Assembly (NCBI GenBank): GCA_017745295.1
Contig: JAGHZR010000015.1
Location: 46,976 to 110,975 of the forward strand
Direction: 5' to 3'
DNA length: 64,000 nucleotides
Origin: Novosphingobium sp.
Lineage (GTDB): Bacteria > Pseudomonadota > Alphaproteobacteria > Sphingomonadales > Sphingomonadaceae
Shown: piece by piece, positions 39,910 through 47,841 of the stretch
How positions within the stretch are numbered: the stretch's first letter is position 1
Layout of the letters: the number at the start of each line of letters is the position of its first letter
Translations under genes and position numbers: made by a program
Notes under the pieces: model-generated
What the model was told of the DNA's origin: nothing
Seen by the model: only the letters and a program-made list of their open reading frames with translations
Databases searched by the model: none

Positions 39910-41526
39910 ATGACGAAGTCCTACGATGCCGTTATCATCGGCGGCGGCCATAACGGCCTCGTCTGCGCGTTCTACCTTGCCCGCGCGGGCTTGAAGGTCC
40001 GCATTCTGGAACGCCGCGACGTGGTCGGCGGGGCGGCGGTGACGGAGGAATTCCACCCCGGCTTCCGCAACTCGGTGGCCAGCTATACCGTCAGCCTGCT
40101 CCAGCCCAAAGTCATCGCCGACATGCGGCTCGCCGACCATGGCTACCGCGTGATAGAGCGCCCGATCTCCAACCTGCTGCCGCAGGAAGACGGCGGTTAT
40201 CTCAAGCTCGGCGGCGGGCTGGAGCGCACGCAGCCGGAGTTCCGCCGTTTCTCCGCCCACGACGCCGAAGTGCTGCCCGCTTATTACGATGCACTGGAAA
40301 CCGTGGCCGAAGTGCTGCGCGACCTCGCCCTGAAATCGCCGCCCAACGCCGGTGACGGCTGGCGCGGGCTGATCGACGCGGCGCTTCAGGGCCGCAAGCT
40401 TTCGGGTCTTTCCCTTCAGGCGCAGCGCGATGTGCTGGACCTTTTCACCAAGTCCGCCCGGTCGCTGCTGGACGGCTGGTTCGAGAGCGAGGCGGTGAAG
40501 GCCGCGTTCGGTTTCGACGCGGTGGTCGGCAACTATGCCTCGCCCGATACGCCGGGCAGCGCCTATGTCCTGCTGCACCACGTCTTCGGCGAGGTGAACG
40601 GCAAGAAGGGTGCCTGGGGCCACTCGGTCGGCGGCATGGGCAATATCACCCGCATCATGGGCGAAGTCTGCCGCAACCTGGGCGTGGAGATCAGCCTGGA
40701 AAGCCCGGTGGACCAGGTGCTGGTCGATGGCGGCAAGGTCGCCGGGGTTCGACTCGAAAGCGGCGAGGAAATTGCCGCCACGCGCGTAATCGCCAATGTC
40801 GGCCCCAAGCTGCTCTACGGCAGGATGATCGCGGGAGGCGACCTCAATCCCGATTTCCAGCGCCGCATGAAAGGCTTCAAGACCGGCAGCGGCACGTTCC
40901 GCATGAACGTGGCTCTTTCCGAACTGCCGAAGTTCACCTGCCTTCCCGAGCCGGGTGAACATCACCAGTCCGGCATCATCATCGCGCCGACGCTCGACTA
41001 CATGGACCGCGCTTTCCTCGACGCGAAGATCCATGGCTGGTCGAGGAAGCCGATCGTCGAGATGCTGATCCCCTCGACCATTGACAACGGCCTCGCGCCC
41101 GAGGGCCAGCATGTCGCCAGCCTGTTCTGCCAGCAATTCGCGCCGGAACTTCCCGATGGACGCGATTGGGATGCCGAGGAAGACAAGGCGGCGGATACGA
41201 TCATCGATACGGTGGAGGAATACGCGCCGGGCTTCCGCGCCTCGATCCTCGGTCGGCAGGTGCTCAGCCCCAAGGGGCTGGAGCGCAAGTTCGGCCTCGT
41301 CGGCGGGGACATCATGCATGGCAACCTGACGCTCGACCAGATGTGGTCGGCGCGGCCGGTGCTGGGCCACGGTGCCTATCGCGGGCCGATCAAGGGGCTC
41401 TACATGTGCGGCTCGGGCACGCATCCCGGCGGCGGCGTAACCGGCGCACCGGGGCACAATTGCGCGCATGAGGTGATCGCGGATAGCAAACGCTGGGGCG
41501 GCCCCTACAGTCGCTTCATTTCATAG
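39910..41526 (+). CDS. FAD-dependent oxidoreductase, phytoene desaturase/PYROXD2-like
   Basis: A 538-residue flavoprotein. The Rossmann start DAVIIGGGHNGLVCAFYLARAG is followed by GGAAVTEEFHPGF, and the C-terminal flavin block is GLYMCGSGTHPGGGVTGAPGHNCA. This belongs to the CrtI-related group annotated as NAD(P)/FAD-dependent oxidoreductase or PYROXD2 rather than true carotenoid desaturases. No other carotenoid gene is adjacent. A good Shine-Dalgarno (GGGAGAACG) precedes the ATG. Confidence 0.9.
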   Translation: MTKSYDAVIIGGGHNGLVCAFYLARAGLKVRILERRDVVGGAAVTEEFHPGFRNSVASYTVSLLQPKVIADMRLADHGYRVIERPISNLLPQEDGGYLKLGGGLERTQPEFRRFSAHDAEVLPAYYDALETVAEVLRDLALKSPPNAGDGWRGLIDAALQGRKLSGLSLQAQRDVLDLFTKSARSLLDGWFESEAVKAAFGFDAVVGNYASPDTPGSAYVLLHHVFGEVNGKKGAWGHSVGGMGNITRIMGEVCRNLGVEISLESPVDQVLVDGGKVAGVRLESGEEIAATRVIANVGPKLLYGRMIAGGDLNPDFQRRMKGFKTGSGTFRMNVALSELPKFTCLPEPGEHHQSGIIIAPTLDYMDRAFLDAKIHGWSRKPIVEMLIPSTIDNGLAPEGQHVASLFCQQFAPELPDGRDWDAEEDKAADTIIDTVEEYAPGFRASILGRQVLSPKGLERKFGLVGGDIMHGNLTLDQMWSARPVLGHGAYRGPIKGLYMCGSGTHPGGGVTGAPGHNCAHEVIADSKRWGGPYSRFIS

Positions 41527-41594
41527 AGGTTGGTGAACAATTGCACCGTTTCGCCCCTTCTCCGGGTCGCCCTGCCGAATAACGACAGACCTAA

Positions 41595-41696
41595 TTCCTT
41601 CCTGTTGGTTTGTCATTGCGAACCGAACCGCCTTCGTGCCCGACCTCAAGGCCGAAAAGCGCAGGCAGTTCGACGGGTTGCGACAAAACAGGAATG
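41595..41696. repeat. Long imperfect inverted repeat before the acyltransferase gene
   Basis: Near 41596-41615 the sequence contains TTCCTGTTGGTTTGTC and near 41681-41695 GACAAAACAGGAA, which pair apart from one or two bases. Just inside, CATTGCGAACCG faces CGGGTTGCGAC. About 65 bases lie between. The left arm shares TCATTGCGA with the repeats at 6426 and 13632, so this may be a degenerate relative. Confidence 0.5.
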
Positions 41697-41700
41697 CGGT

Positions 41701-42798
41701 TTGCCTGAAACACTCACACTCGACGCGCGGCGCAGGTCCGATGCCATTTCGGTTGCGCGCGTCATTTGCATCCTCGGCGTCGTCTATGTCCATGCCTGGA
41801 CCGGGTTGACCGGATACGATCTCCAGCTTGCCCACGGCACCCCGCAGGAGAACTTGCGCTGGGTGCTGATGGACGTGTTTGGACGTAGCGCCGTGCCGCT
41901 GCTCGGCCTGATTTCCGGCTGGCTGGTCGCGGGATCGAGCCGCACGTTCGACTGGGCGAGCCATGTCGGCCGCAAGGCGAAGACGATCCTGCTGCCGATG
42001 GTGCTGTGGAACGCTCTGGCGATCCTGCTCGTCTCTGGCGCAGCCGTCGCGACGCGGCTGGCCGCGCCGACGCCGCAGTCGCTCGACTGGGTTTTCCAGG
42101 AAGTGTTCATCGCTAGCCGCAATCCGGACATCAACGTCCAGATGCCGTTCCTGCGCGACCTGTTCCTCTGCATGCTGCTGGCGCCACTGCTGGTGCGCTG
42201 CGGCAAACGCACCCTGCTTGCGGTGGCGCTGGTCGCGGCGGTCTGCCAGATCGCAGGCTTCGGACCGCCGGTGTTCATGCGCGCCTCGATCCCGTTCTTC
42301 TTCACCCTCGGCATCATCGCCCGCCGCGAGAACCTGTCCGACCGGATCGCCGAATGGCCGCTGGCCGTAGCGCTCGCCCCATTCGCAGTGCTGACCGCCG
42401 TGCAGCTCTACTTCACGCTGGTGGTGGACGCATCCCCGATCAGCCTCCCCGCCGCGACGCTCGACCTCGCCGTGCGCATTTCCGCAGCGCTGGCCTACTG
42501 GCGCATTTCCTGGGGCATTGCCGGAACCGTGGTGCGAAAGCCGCTGCTCAGGATCGAGCCTTTCGCGTTCTTCCTGTTCTGCTCGCACCTGATCCTGATC
42601 TGGCTGGGCGGGCCGCTGCTGGGCAGGCTGTTCGGCACGCTTGGCTCGCCGCTCTACCCGGTCTATCTGGTCGCCCAGCCGCTGATCGTGTTGCTGGTGG
42701 TTGTCCTGCTGGCAACCCTGCTCAGCCGCGCGGCCCCCGGACCCGCACGTATCCTCAGCGGCGGACGGCTCAGCGGAAAGAGACTGGCGGCGGCTTGA
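41701..42798 (+). CDS. Acyltransferase 3 family membrane protein
   Basis: A 365-residue protein with about ten membrane helices of the acyltransferase 3 family (OafA/NodX-like): RRSDAISVARVICILGVVYVHAWTG has the early arginine-rich start and conserved histidine. Such enzymes acetylate or succinylate surface polysaccharides. The TTG start at 41701 is proposed: AGGAATG lies just before it and the family begins here, whereas the open frame reaching back to 41530 encodes an unlikely sequence across a repeat. Acceptor unknown. Confidence 0.8.
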   Translation: MPETLTLDARRRSDAISVARVICILGVVYVHAWTGLTGYDLQLAHGTPQENLRWVLMDVFGRSAVPLLGLISGWLVAGSSRTFDWASHVGRKAKTILLPMVLWNALAILLVSGAAVATRLAAPTPQSLDWVFQEVFIASRNPDINVQMPFLRDLFLCMLLAPLLVRCGKRTLLAVALVAAVCQIAGFGPPVFMRASIPFFFTLGIIARRENLSDRIAEWPLAVALAPFAVLTAVQLYFTLVVDASPISLPAATLDLAVRISAALAYWRISWGIAGTVVRKPLLRIEPFAFFLFCSHLILIWLGGPLLGRLFGTLGSPLYPVYLVAQPLIVLLVVVLLATLLSRAAPGPARILSGGRLSGKRLAAA

Positions 42799-42810
42799 GC
42801 CGCCAGTCTC
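42780..42810. terminator. Terminator hairpin overlapping the acyltransferase stop codon
   Basis: Perfect 12-base arms (42780-42791 and 42799-42810) enclose a seven-base loop that includes the TGA stop at 42796-42798. It lies between convergent genes whose stops are only 19 bases apart and could serve both. Confidence 0.7.
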
Positions 42811-42817
42811 TCAAGGC

Positions 42818-44227
42818 TCACTTACCGGCGAGATCCCGGTAGAGGCTGAGGTAATAGGTGATCCCCGGCCGCACGTTGAGCAACGGCAGCCGCTCGTTGA
42901 GGCCGTGGGCGAACTCGTCGGAGTCCTTCATCATCGAGGCGCTGGCGCTGTAGCTCGGCACGCCGAGCGCGCGGTACCACATCGAATCCGAAGCGCCCGA
43001 AGCCTGCGAGGGGATGATCGGGATCGGCCCCCAGGCCGCCGTCACCGCGTTGCGCGTCGCCGCCACGAAGTCCGGACGCATCGGCGAAGCGGGCGACATC
43101 GTCGAGGCCTCGCCGGTAACGTCGGAGAACTTCGCGGCAGGCATCTGCGCGACTTTTTCCAGCTCCGCCATGATCTCCTCGCGGGTGTGGCCGGGGAAGA
43201 TGCGGCAGTTGATGTTGGCCGTGGCGCGCTGCGGCAGGGCATTCTGGGCATGGCCGCCCGAGATCATCGTCGGCACGCAGGTCGTGCCGGTGCGGCCGAC
43301 CATCGAGGGATTGGCACGCAGCACCTTGAGCGCCGCCTCGTCGTTCGGATTGGCCGCGAATGCGCGCATGGCGCCCGCCAGCGCGGCATCGGGTTCGAGC
43401 TTCGCCGCCTCCACCCAATAAGCGCGGGTGATGTCGTTGAGTTCGGGCTTGAAGTGATAGTGGCCGATCCGCTCCAGCACCTCGGAAAGCTCGACGATCG
43501 CATTCTCGGTGCGCGGCGCCGAGCTGTGGCCGCCGGGGTTGGTCACTTCGATCTGGTAATCGACGTAAGTCTTCTCCGCCCCGCCCCAGGACCAGAACGC
43601 CGGCTTGCCGGTCTTTTCCGACAGGGTTCCTGACGATCCGTCGACATTGAGCACGAGTTCGGCACCCTTCAGCCGCTCGGCGATCAGCTTCGAGGTCGCC
43701 ATCGAGGTTTCCTCGTCGCCGGAATAGGCGATGACGAGGGTGCGCTTGGGCTTGAAGCCCTGCTTGCGCAGTTCGATCATCGATTCCATCGCCAGCACCG
43801 CCTCGAACTTGGTGTCGCTGGCGCCGCGTCCGTAGAGGTAGCCGTTCTCGACGACCGGCGTGAAGGGATCGCGCTCCCAGTCGGCGGGCTTGGCCTCGAC
43901 CACGTCCATGTGCGCAGAGACCACCAGCGGCTTCAGCGAGGGATCGCTGCCCGGCCAGGTGGCGATCAGGTAGGCCGTATCCTTGTGGGGCACGATCTCG
44001 ACATCCTTGGCATCCCAGCCGTTCGCCAGCAGTTCCTTGCGGAAGAGTTCCGCGACCTGCTGCGTCTGGTTGCCCTCACCTTCGACCGAGCGCAGGGCAA
44101 TAGCCTGTTTCGAGACTTCGAGGACCTGCTTCTCGGCCTCGGGGTAAGCCTTGGGCGCGGCCTGGGCGCCGGTGGACGCCGCGAGAATTGTGCCGAGCGT
44201 GAAGACGGTGGATGCGATGACCCGCAT
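42818..44227 (-). CDS. Secreted M20-family metallopeptidase
   Basis: A 469-residue zinc peptidase. Signal peptide VIASTVFTLGTILAASTGAQAA. Metal ligands and catalytic residues are in place: H106 (SAHMDVV), D138 (GRGASDTK), E172/E173 (GDEETS), and a late histidine in EFAHGLNERL. The lid/dimer domain starts near NPGGHSSAPRTENAI. Family members are carboxypeptidase or dipeptidase-like; the substrate is unknown. The ATG at 44227 gives a proper signal peptide; an in-frame ATG at 44320 does not. Confidence 0.92.
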   Translation of the reverse strand: MRVIASTVFTLGTILAASTGAQAAPKAYPEAEKQVLEVSKQAIALRSVEGEGNQTQQVAELFRKELLANGWDAKDVEIVPHKDTAYLIATWPGSDPSLKPLVVSAHMDVVEAKPADWERDPFTPVVENGYLYGRGASDTKFEAVLAMESMIELRKQGFKPKRTLVIAYSGDEETSMATSKLIAERLKGAELVLNVDGSSGTLSEKTGKPAFWSWGGAEKTYVDYQIEVTNPGGHSSAPRTENAIVELSEVLERIGHYHFKPELNDITRAYWVEAAKLEPDAALAGAMRAFAANPNDEAALKVLRANPSMVGRTGTTCVPTMISGGHAQNALPQRATANINCRIFPGHTREEIMAELEKVAQMPAAKFSDVTGEASTMSPASPMRPDFVAATRNAVTAAWGPIPIIPSQASGASDSMWYRALGVPSYSASASMMKDSDEFAHGLNERLPLLNVRPGITYYLSLYRDLAGK

Positions 44228-44347
44228 GGATGTTCTGCCCCCTGAAGTGCGATCCGAAATCTGTGTCTGGCCGGAACCGATGGAGAATCGGGTCCGGCCT
44301 CGGCACATTGTCGCATTCACAGGGCAGGCGCACCTGTTTTGCGCAGG

Positions 44348-46027
44348 TCAGCCCAGATCGAGCGCGCCGGTCAGATCGCCCGGCGCCACGCCGCCTGCCG
44401 CGACCATGGCGTCCTCGCGCATCTTCAAACCCTCCAGCTTTTCCAGCCCGAAGCGGCGGGTGAGGAAGCGGGCAATCGAGCCGGTATCGTAGATCGTGTG
44501 ATCGACCGCGCCCTTCTTCGCATGGGGCGAGACGATGACAGCGGGAATGCGCGTGCCCGGACCCCAGCGGTCTCCCTTCGGCGGGGCGACGTGATCCCAC
44601 CAGCCGCCGTTCTCGTCGAAGGTGATGACGACCAGCATCTTCTCCCACTGCGGGCTGGCGCGCAGGCCGTCGATGACGGCGGCGATATGGCGATCGCCCG
44701 CGTCGATGTCCGAGTAACCGGCGTGCATGTTGAGGTTGCCCTGCGGCTTGTAGTAGCTGACCGCAGGCAGCTTACCCGCCTCGGCATCGGCGAGGAACTT
44801 GTTGGTGCGGGCGGTGCTGCCCTCGCCGCCGTCGCGCAGGAACTTCGCGCGGTCCGCGGTGCCGGGGGCGAAGCGGTCGTAATAGTTGAACGGCTGGTGA
44901 TGCGGCTGGAAGTTCGGGCGCGAGGGGAATGAGGCGTCGTTCATGTTTCCTGCCAGCGCGGCATCCCAGCCGCCCGCGTACCAGGCCCAGTCCACGCCCT
45001 TGGCCGAAAGCATGTCGCCGATGGTCTTGTGCTGCTGCGGCACCAGCGTATGGGAGCTTTCCGCATTGGCGTAGCCTGGCTTTGTCGCATCGAGTTCGTA
45101 AGTCGGCGCATAGGGCGGCAGCATCGTGTTGACCGCCCAGAAGTCCGGCGAAAGCGTGTTGGCACCGAATACCGCCGGGCCGTCGAGCGCGCTGGCAGGC
45201 GTCTTGGGATCGAGCTTCAGGCGCGTGCCTTTGGGATCGTTCCCTTCAAGCTGGGCAATGCGCTTGGCGGCGGGGCTCTGGTCTGCGTCCGGGTAGAACG
45301 GCGGCTGCGCGGCGATCAGATACTGGTGGTTGAGGAACGAACCGCCGAACGCGCCCATGAAGAAGTTGTCGCAGAGCGTGAATTCCCGCGCGATCTGCCA
45401 AATGCGGAGCTGCGCGCGCATATCGCCGTAGTGGCCCATGACCAGCGCACCGCTGTCGCCCCAGGCGACGAACTGGTCGTTGGCGCCGCCGTTGATCTGC
45501 ATCTGGTTATGGTAGAACGCATGAACGAGATCGCGGGTGACAAGACCGTGCGGCAGCGGATCGCCCTCGGGCGTCTTGAGCGCGAAGGGACCGTTCGGAA
45601 TCGGCGCGAGATCGTCCGGGCCGATCTGGTATTCGGTATGTTCGACAACCTGCTTGGAAGGCACCAGGCCTTCCCAGATCTTCGGCAGGCGCTCCATGAC
45701 CTTGCCGTCGCGGTCGCGCTGGCGGGTGCGCTCGGCGGGGACTTCGGACAGCGGCTGCTGGAGGCCGGGGAAGTCGGCGAAGAGATTGTTGAAGCTGCGG
45801 TTTTCCGCGAAGATCACGACGACCGTGTCGATCGCCTCGCGCAGCCTAGCATCGCTGACCGGGCGCGAAGACGAACCCTTGGCCGGGCGCGCCTCGGCGC
45901 TCTCCACCGTGCCACCGGCAACGGCCGCGGCACCGATCGCGGCGGCAAGACCGCCGAGGAAGTCGCGGCGGTCCGGACGCACGACCGGGTTTTCGGCCTG
46001 CGGTTCGGGGAGATCGGAGTCGGTCAT
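44348..46027 (-). CDS. TAT-exported phosphoesterase (phospholipase C/acid phosphatase family)
   Basis: A 559-residue protein of the PF04185 phosphoesterase family. A twin-arginine signal (RPDRRDFLGGLAAAIGAAAVAGG) indicates folded export. Catalytic/metal elements include VVIFAENRSFNNLFADFPG, DNFFMGAFGGSFLNHQYL and VITFDENGGWWDHVAPP. Relatives are phospholipases C and the acid phosphatase AcpA. Length is nearer the acid phosphatase type, with no extra C-terminal domains. It follows phoD on the same strand after 155 bases that contain a hairpin. Confidence 0.9.
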   Translation of the reverse strand: MTDSDLPEPQAENPVVRPDRRDFLGGLAAAIGAAAVAGGTVESAEARPAKGSSSRPVSDARLREAIDTVVVIFAENRSFNNLFADFPGLQQPLSEVPAERTRQRDRDGKVMERLPKIWEGLVPSKQVVEHTEYQIGPDDLAPIPNGPFALKTPEGDPLPHGLVTRDLVHAFYHNQMQINGGANDQFVAWGDSGALVMGHYGDMRAQLRIWQIAREFTLCDNFFMGAFGGSFLNHQYLIAAQPPFYPDADQSPAAKRIAQLEGNDPKGTRLKLDPKTPASALDGPAVFGANTLSPDFWAVNTMLPPYAPTYELDATKPGYANAESSHTLVPQQHKTIGDMLSAKGVDWAWYAGGWDAALAGNMNDASFPSRPNFQPHHQPFNYYDRFAPGTADRAKFLRDGGEGSTARTNKFLADAEAGKLPAVSYYKPQGNLNMHAGYSDIDAGDRHIAAVIDGLRASPQWEKMLVVITFDENGGWWDHVAPPKGDRWGPGTRIPAVIVSPHAKKGAVDHTIYDTGSIARFLTRRFGLEKLEGLKMREDAMVAAGGVAPGDLTGALDLG

Positions 46028-46129
46028 GGAAGTTCCTTGGGGAGATATGTTTCCGGCTGTTTGCTGCCGCGATGAAGGCACGTCAACCGCCCAGGATATC
46101 CTGTATCATCACCAAGGCAGGTCTCCCTG

Positions 46130-46167
46130 CGAAATGGGCGCCCCGACAGACCGGAACGCCCATTTCG
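46130..46167 (-). terminator. Hairpin between phoD and the phosphoesterase gene
   Basis: Perfect 11-base arms CGAAATGGGCG (46130-46140) and CGCCCATTTCG (46157-46167) enclose 16 bases, starting 15 bases after the phoD stop. There is no T-run on the minus strand, so it may weaken read-through, protect the phoD mRNA end, or both. Confidence 0.6.
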
Positions 46168-46182
46168 TCACTGCATAAACCT

Positions 46183-47817
46183 TCAGGCCTTGGCGAAGCG
46201 CCGCTCGTTCCACTTCACTGACAGGCCTTCGCTCGTCGTTCCCGACGTGGTGCGCTGCGCGATCGTGCCCATGAAGTGCCACTCGCCGCGGACCTGCTCC
46301 GGCGTGAGTTGTAGTGAGACATAACCCCGGCGGCTGGTATCGGCATAGGCCAGCCCCGGATTGGCCCCGCGCAGCGCTTTGGCCAGATCGGCGGGCGGGA
46401 CCGAAGGCAGATATTCCTCGTAGCCCGGCGATGTGACCGAGTGCCCCGCATATTCGACACCGGCAGGGGTGCCATCGACCGAAAGCTCGCTGCCCCAGGC
46501 ATTGTGGCTGTCGCCCGCGAGAACCACGAGGTTGCAGTCCGCATGACGCGCCGCGCGCAGCAGGCGTTCGCGCGCGGCGGGATAGCCGTCCCACGAGTCC
46601 ATGTTGAACGGCAGGCCCACTTGCGAGGCGGCGGCGATGGCCATGAGCGCCTGACGCACTTTGGGATCGCCGCCCGCCGGAACGAGGTCCGCCATCTGCG
46701 GCGGCGCCTTGAGCGAGCCCATGACGACCTGCTGCGCCAGCACCTGCCAGCGCGTGCCGGATTTTGCGGAATCGGCCAGCCCCTTGGTGAGCCAGGCCTC
46801 CTGCTTCGCGCCCATCAGCGTGCGGTCGGAGGACATCCACGGCCCGTCGCGGAACTCTACGAGGGCCTTGGCGATCTCGGCCTGCCCGCCCTTTGCCGCC
46901 CCGGCTATTACCGCGCCGAAATCGAGCTGCTCCATGCGCTCGCTCACGCGGGTCTCGGGGCGGAACAGCGTGGCCAGCGAACCGATCTGGAAGCTGTCGT
47001 AAAGCGCATCCGACACCGGCATCCATTCGCGATAGGCCTTCTCCGCCGCCGCGCGGCGCACCGACCATTCGCCTTCCTTATCGGGCTGGTGGTTTTCGGC
47101 CCCACCCTTCCAGGTGTCGTTGGCGAACTCGTGGTCGTCCCACTGGGCGATCATCGGAAAGCGCTGGTGGATGCTGCGAAGGTCCGGATCGAGACGGTAG
47201 CTGGCAAAGCGCAGGCGGTAGTCGGCGAGCGATACCGTCTCGTTCTGCGGCTCTATCGGACGGCCCGCCATTGGATTGTCCGGATAGTGCCCGTATTCGT
47301 ACTCGTAGAAGTAGTCCCCGACATGGACGATCAGGTCGAGATCGTCGCGCGCCGCCGCATGGGCATAGGCATTGAACCAGCCGAACGGCATGTTCGAGCA
47401 GGAGAACAGGCCGATCCCGAAGCGATCGACCTCACCTTCCGGCAAGGTGCGTGTGCGGCCGACATCGCTCTTCGTGCCGTCCGGCGCGATGAAGCGGTAG
47501 AAATACCACTGTCCCGGTGTCAGACCGGACACCACCAGCTTGGCGCAACTGTCGTGCGCGGGCGAAGCGATCACCTCGCCGCCACCCGCCACCTTGCGGA
47601 AGCTTTCGTCTGCCGAGACTTCGCAGCGTAGCTTCGTATCGCCGCTGCCGACGTAACGGGTCCAGAGCAGGACCGAGTTCGCGGCAGGTTCACCGCTTGC
47701 CACGCCATGGGTGAAGCCCCGCGCGGTGAGGATCTGGGCGACGCCGGGCGTCGAGAGCGCGGCAAGGCCGAAAGCGCCTGCCTTGAGCAGCAGGCGACGG
47801 TCGAGTTGAAGGGTCAT
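46183..47817 (-). CDS. phoD: Alkaline phosphatase PhoD
   Basis: A 544-residue PhoD-type phosphomonoesterase/diesterase. The start DRRLLLKAGAFGLAALSTPGVAQ is a twin-arginine-like signal. An N-terminal beta domain (FTHGVASGEPAANSVLLWTRY) precedes the metallophosphatase core: VHVGDYFYEYEYGHY, AQWDDHEFANDTW and VLAGDSHNAWGSEL supply metal ligands for the Fe/Ca centre known in the family. It releases phosphate from organic esters outside the inner membrane. It starts 24 bases after the receptor gene, probably in the same operon. Confidence 0.95.
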   Translation of the reverse strand: MTLQLDRRLLLKAGAFGLAALSTPGVAQILTARGFTHGVASGEPAANSVLLWTRYVGSGDTKLRCEVSADESFRKVAGGGEVIASPAHDSCAKLVVSGLTPGQWYFYRFIAPDGTKSDVGRTRTLPEGEVDRFGIGLFSCSNMPFGWFNAYAHAAARDDLDLIVHVGDYFYEYEYGHYPDNPMAGRPIEPQNETVSLADYRLRFASYRLDPDLRSIHQRFPMIAQWDDHEFANDTWKGGAENHQPDKEGEWSVRRAAAEKAYREWMPVSDALYDSFQIGSLATLFRPETRVSERMEQLDFGAVIAGAAKGGQAEIAKALVEFRDGPWMSSDRTLMGAKQEAWLTKGLADSAKSGTRWQVLAQQVVMGSLKAPPQMADLVPAGGDPKVRQALMAIAAASQVGLPFNMDSWDGYPAARERLLRAARHADCNLVVLAGDSHNAWGSELSVDGTPAGVEYAGHSVTSPGYEEYLPSVPPADLAKALRGANPGLAYADTSRRGYVSLQLTPEQVRGEWHFMGTIAQRTTSGTTSEGLSVKWNERRFAKA

Positions 47818-47841
47818 GGATTGTCCTTGGATCTGATCGGA

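Noticed and set aside
39910..41526. Carotenoid biosynthesis locus (CrtI) with the phytoene synthase-like gene at 15731
   Set aside because: The oxidoreductase is of the PYROXD2-like branch, the synthase-like protein lacks catalytic motifs, and the two are 24 kb apart with no other crt genes.
41530..41700. N-terminal extension of the acyltransferase to an ATG at 41530
   Set aside because: The extra 57 residues cross an inverted repeat, have no membrane or family signature, and a ribosome site exists right before the TTG at 41701.
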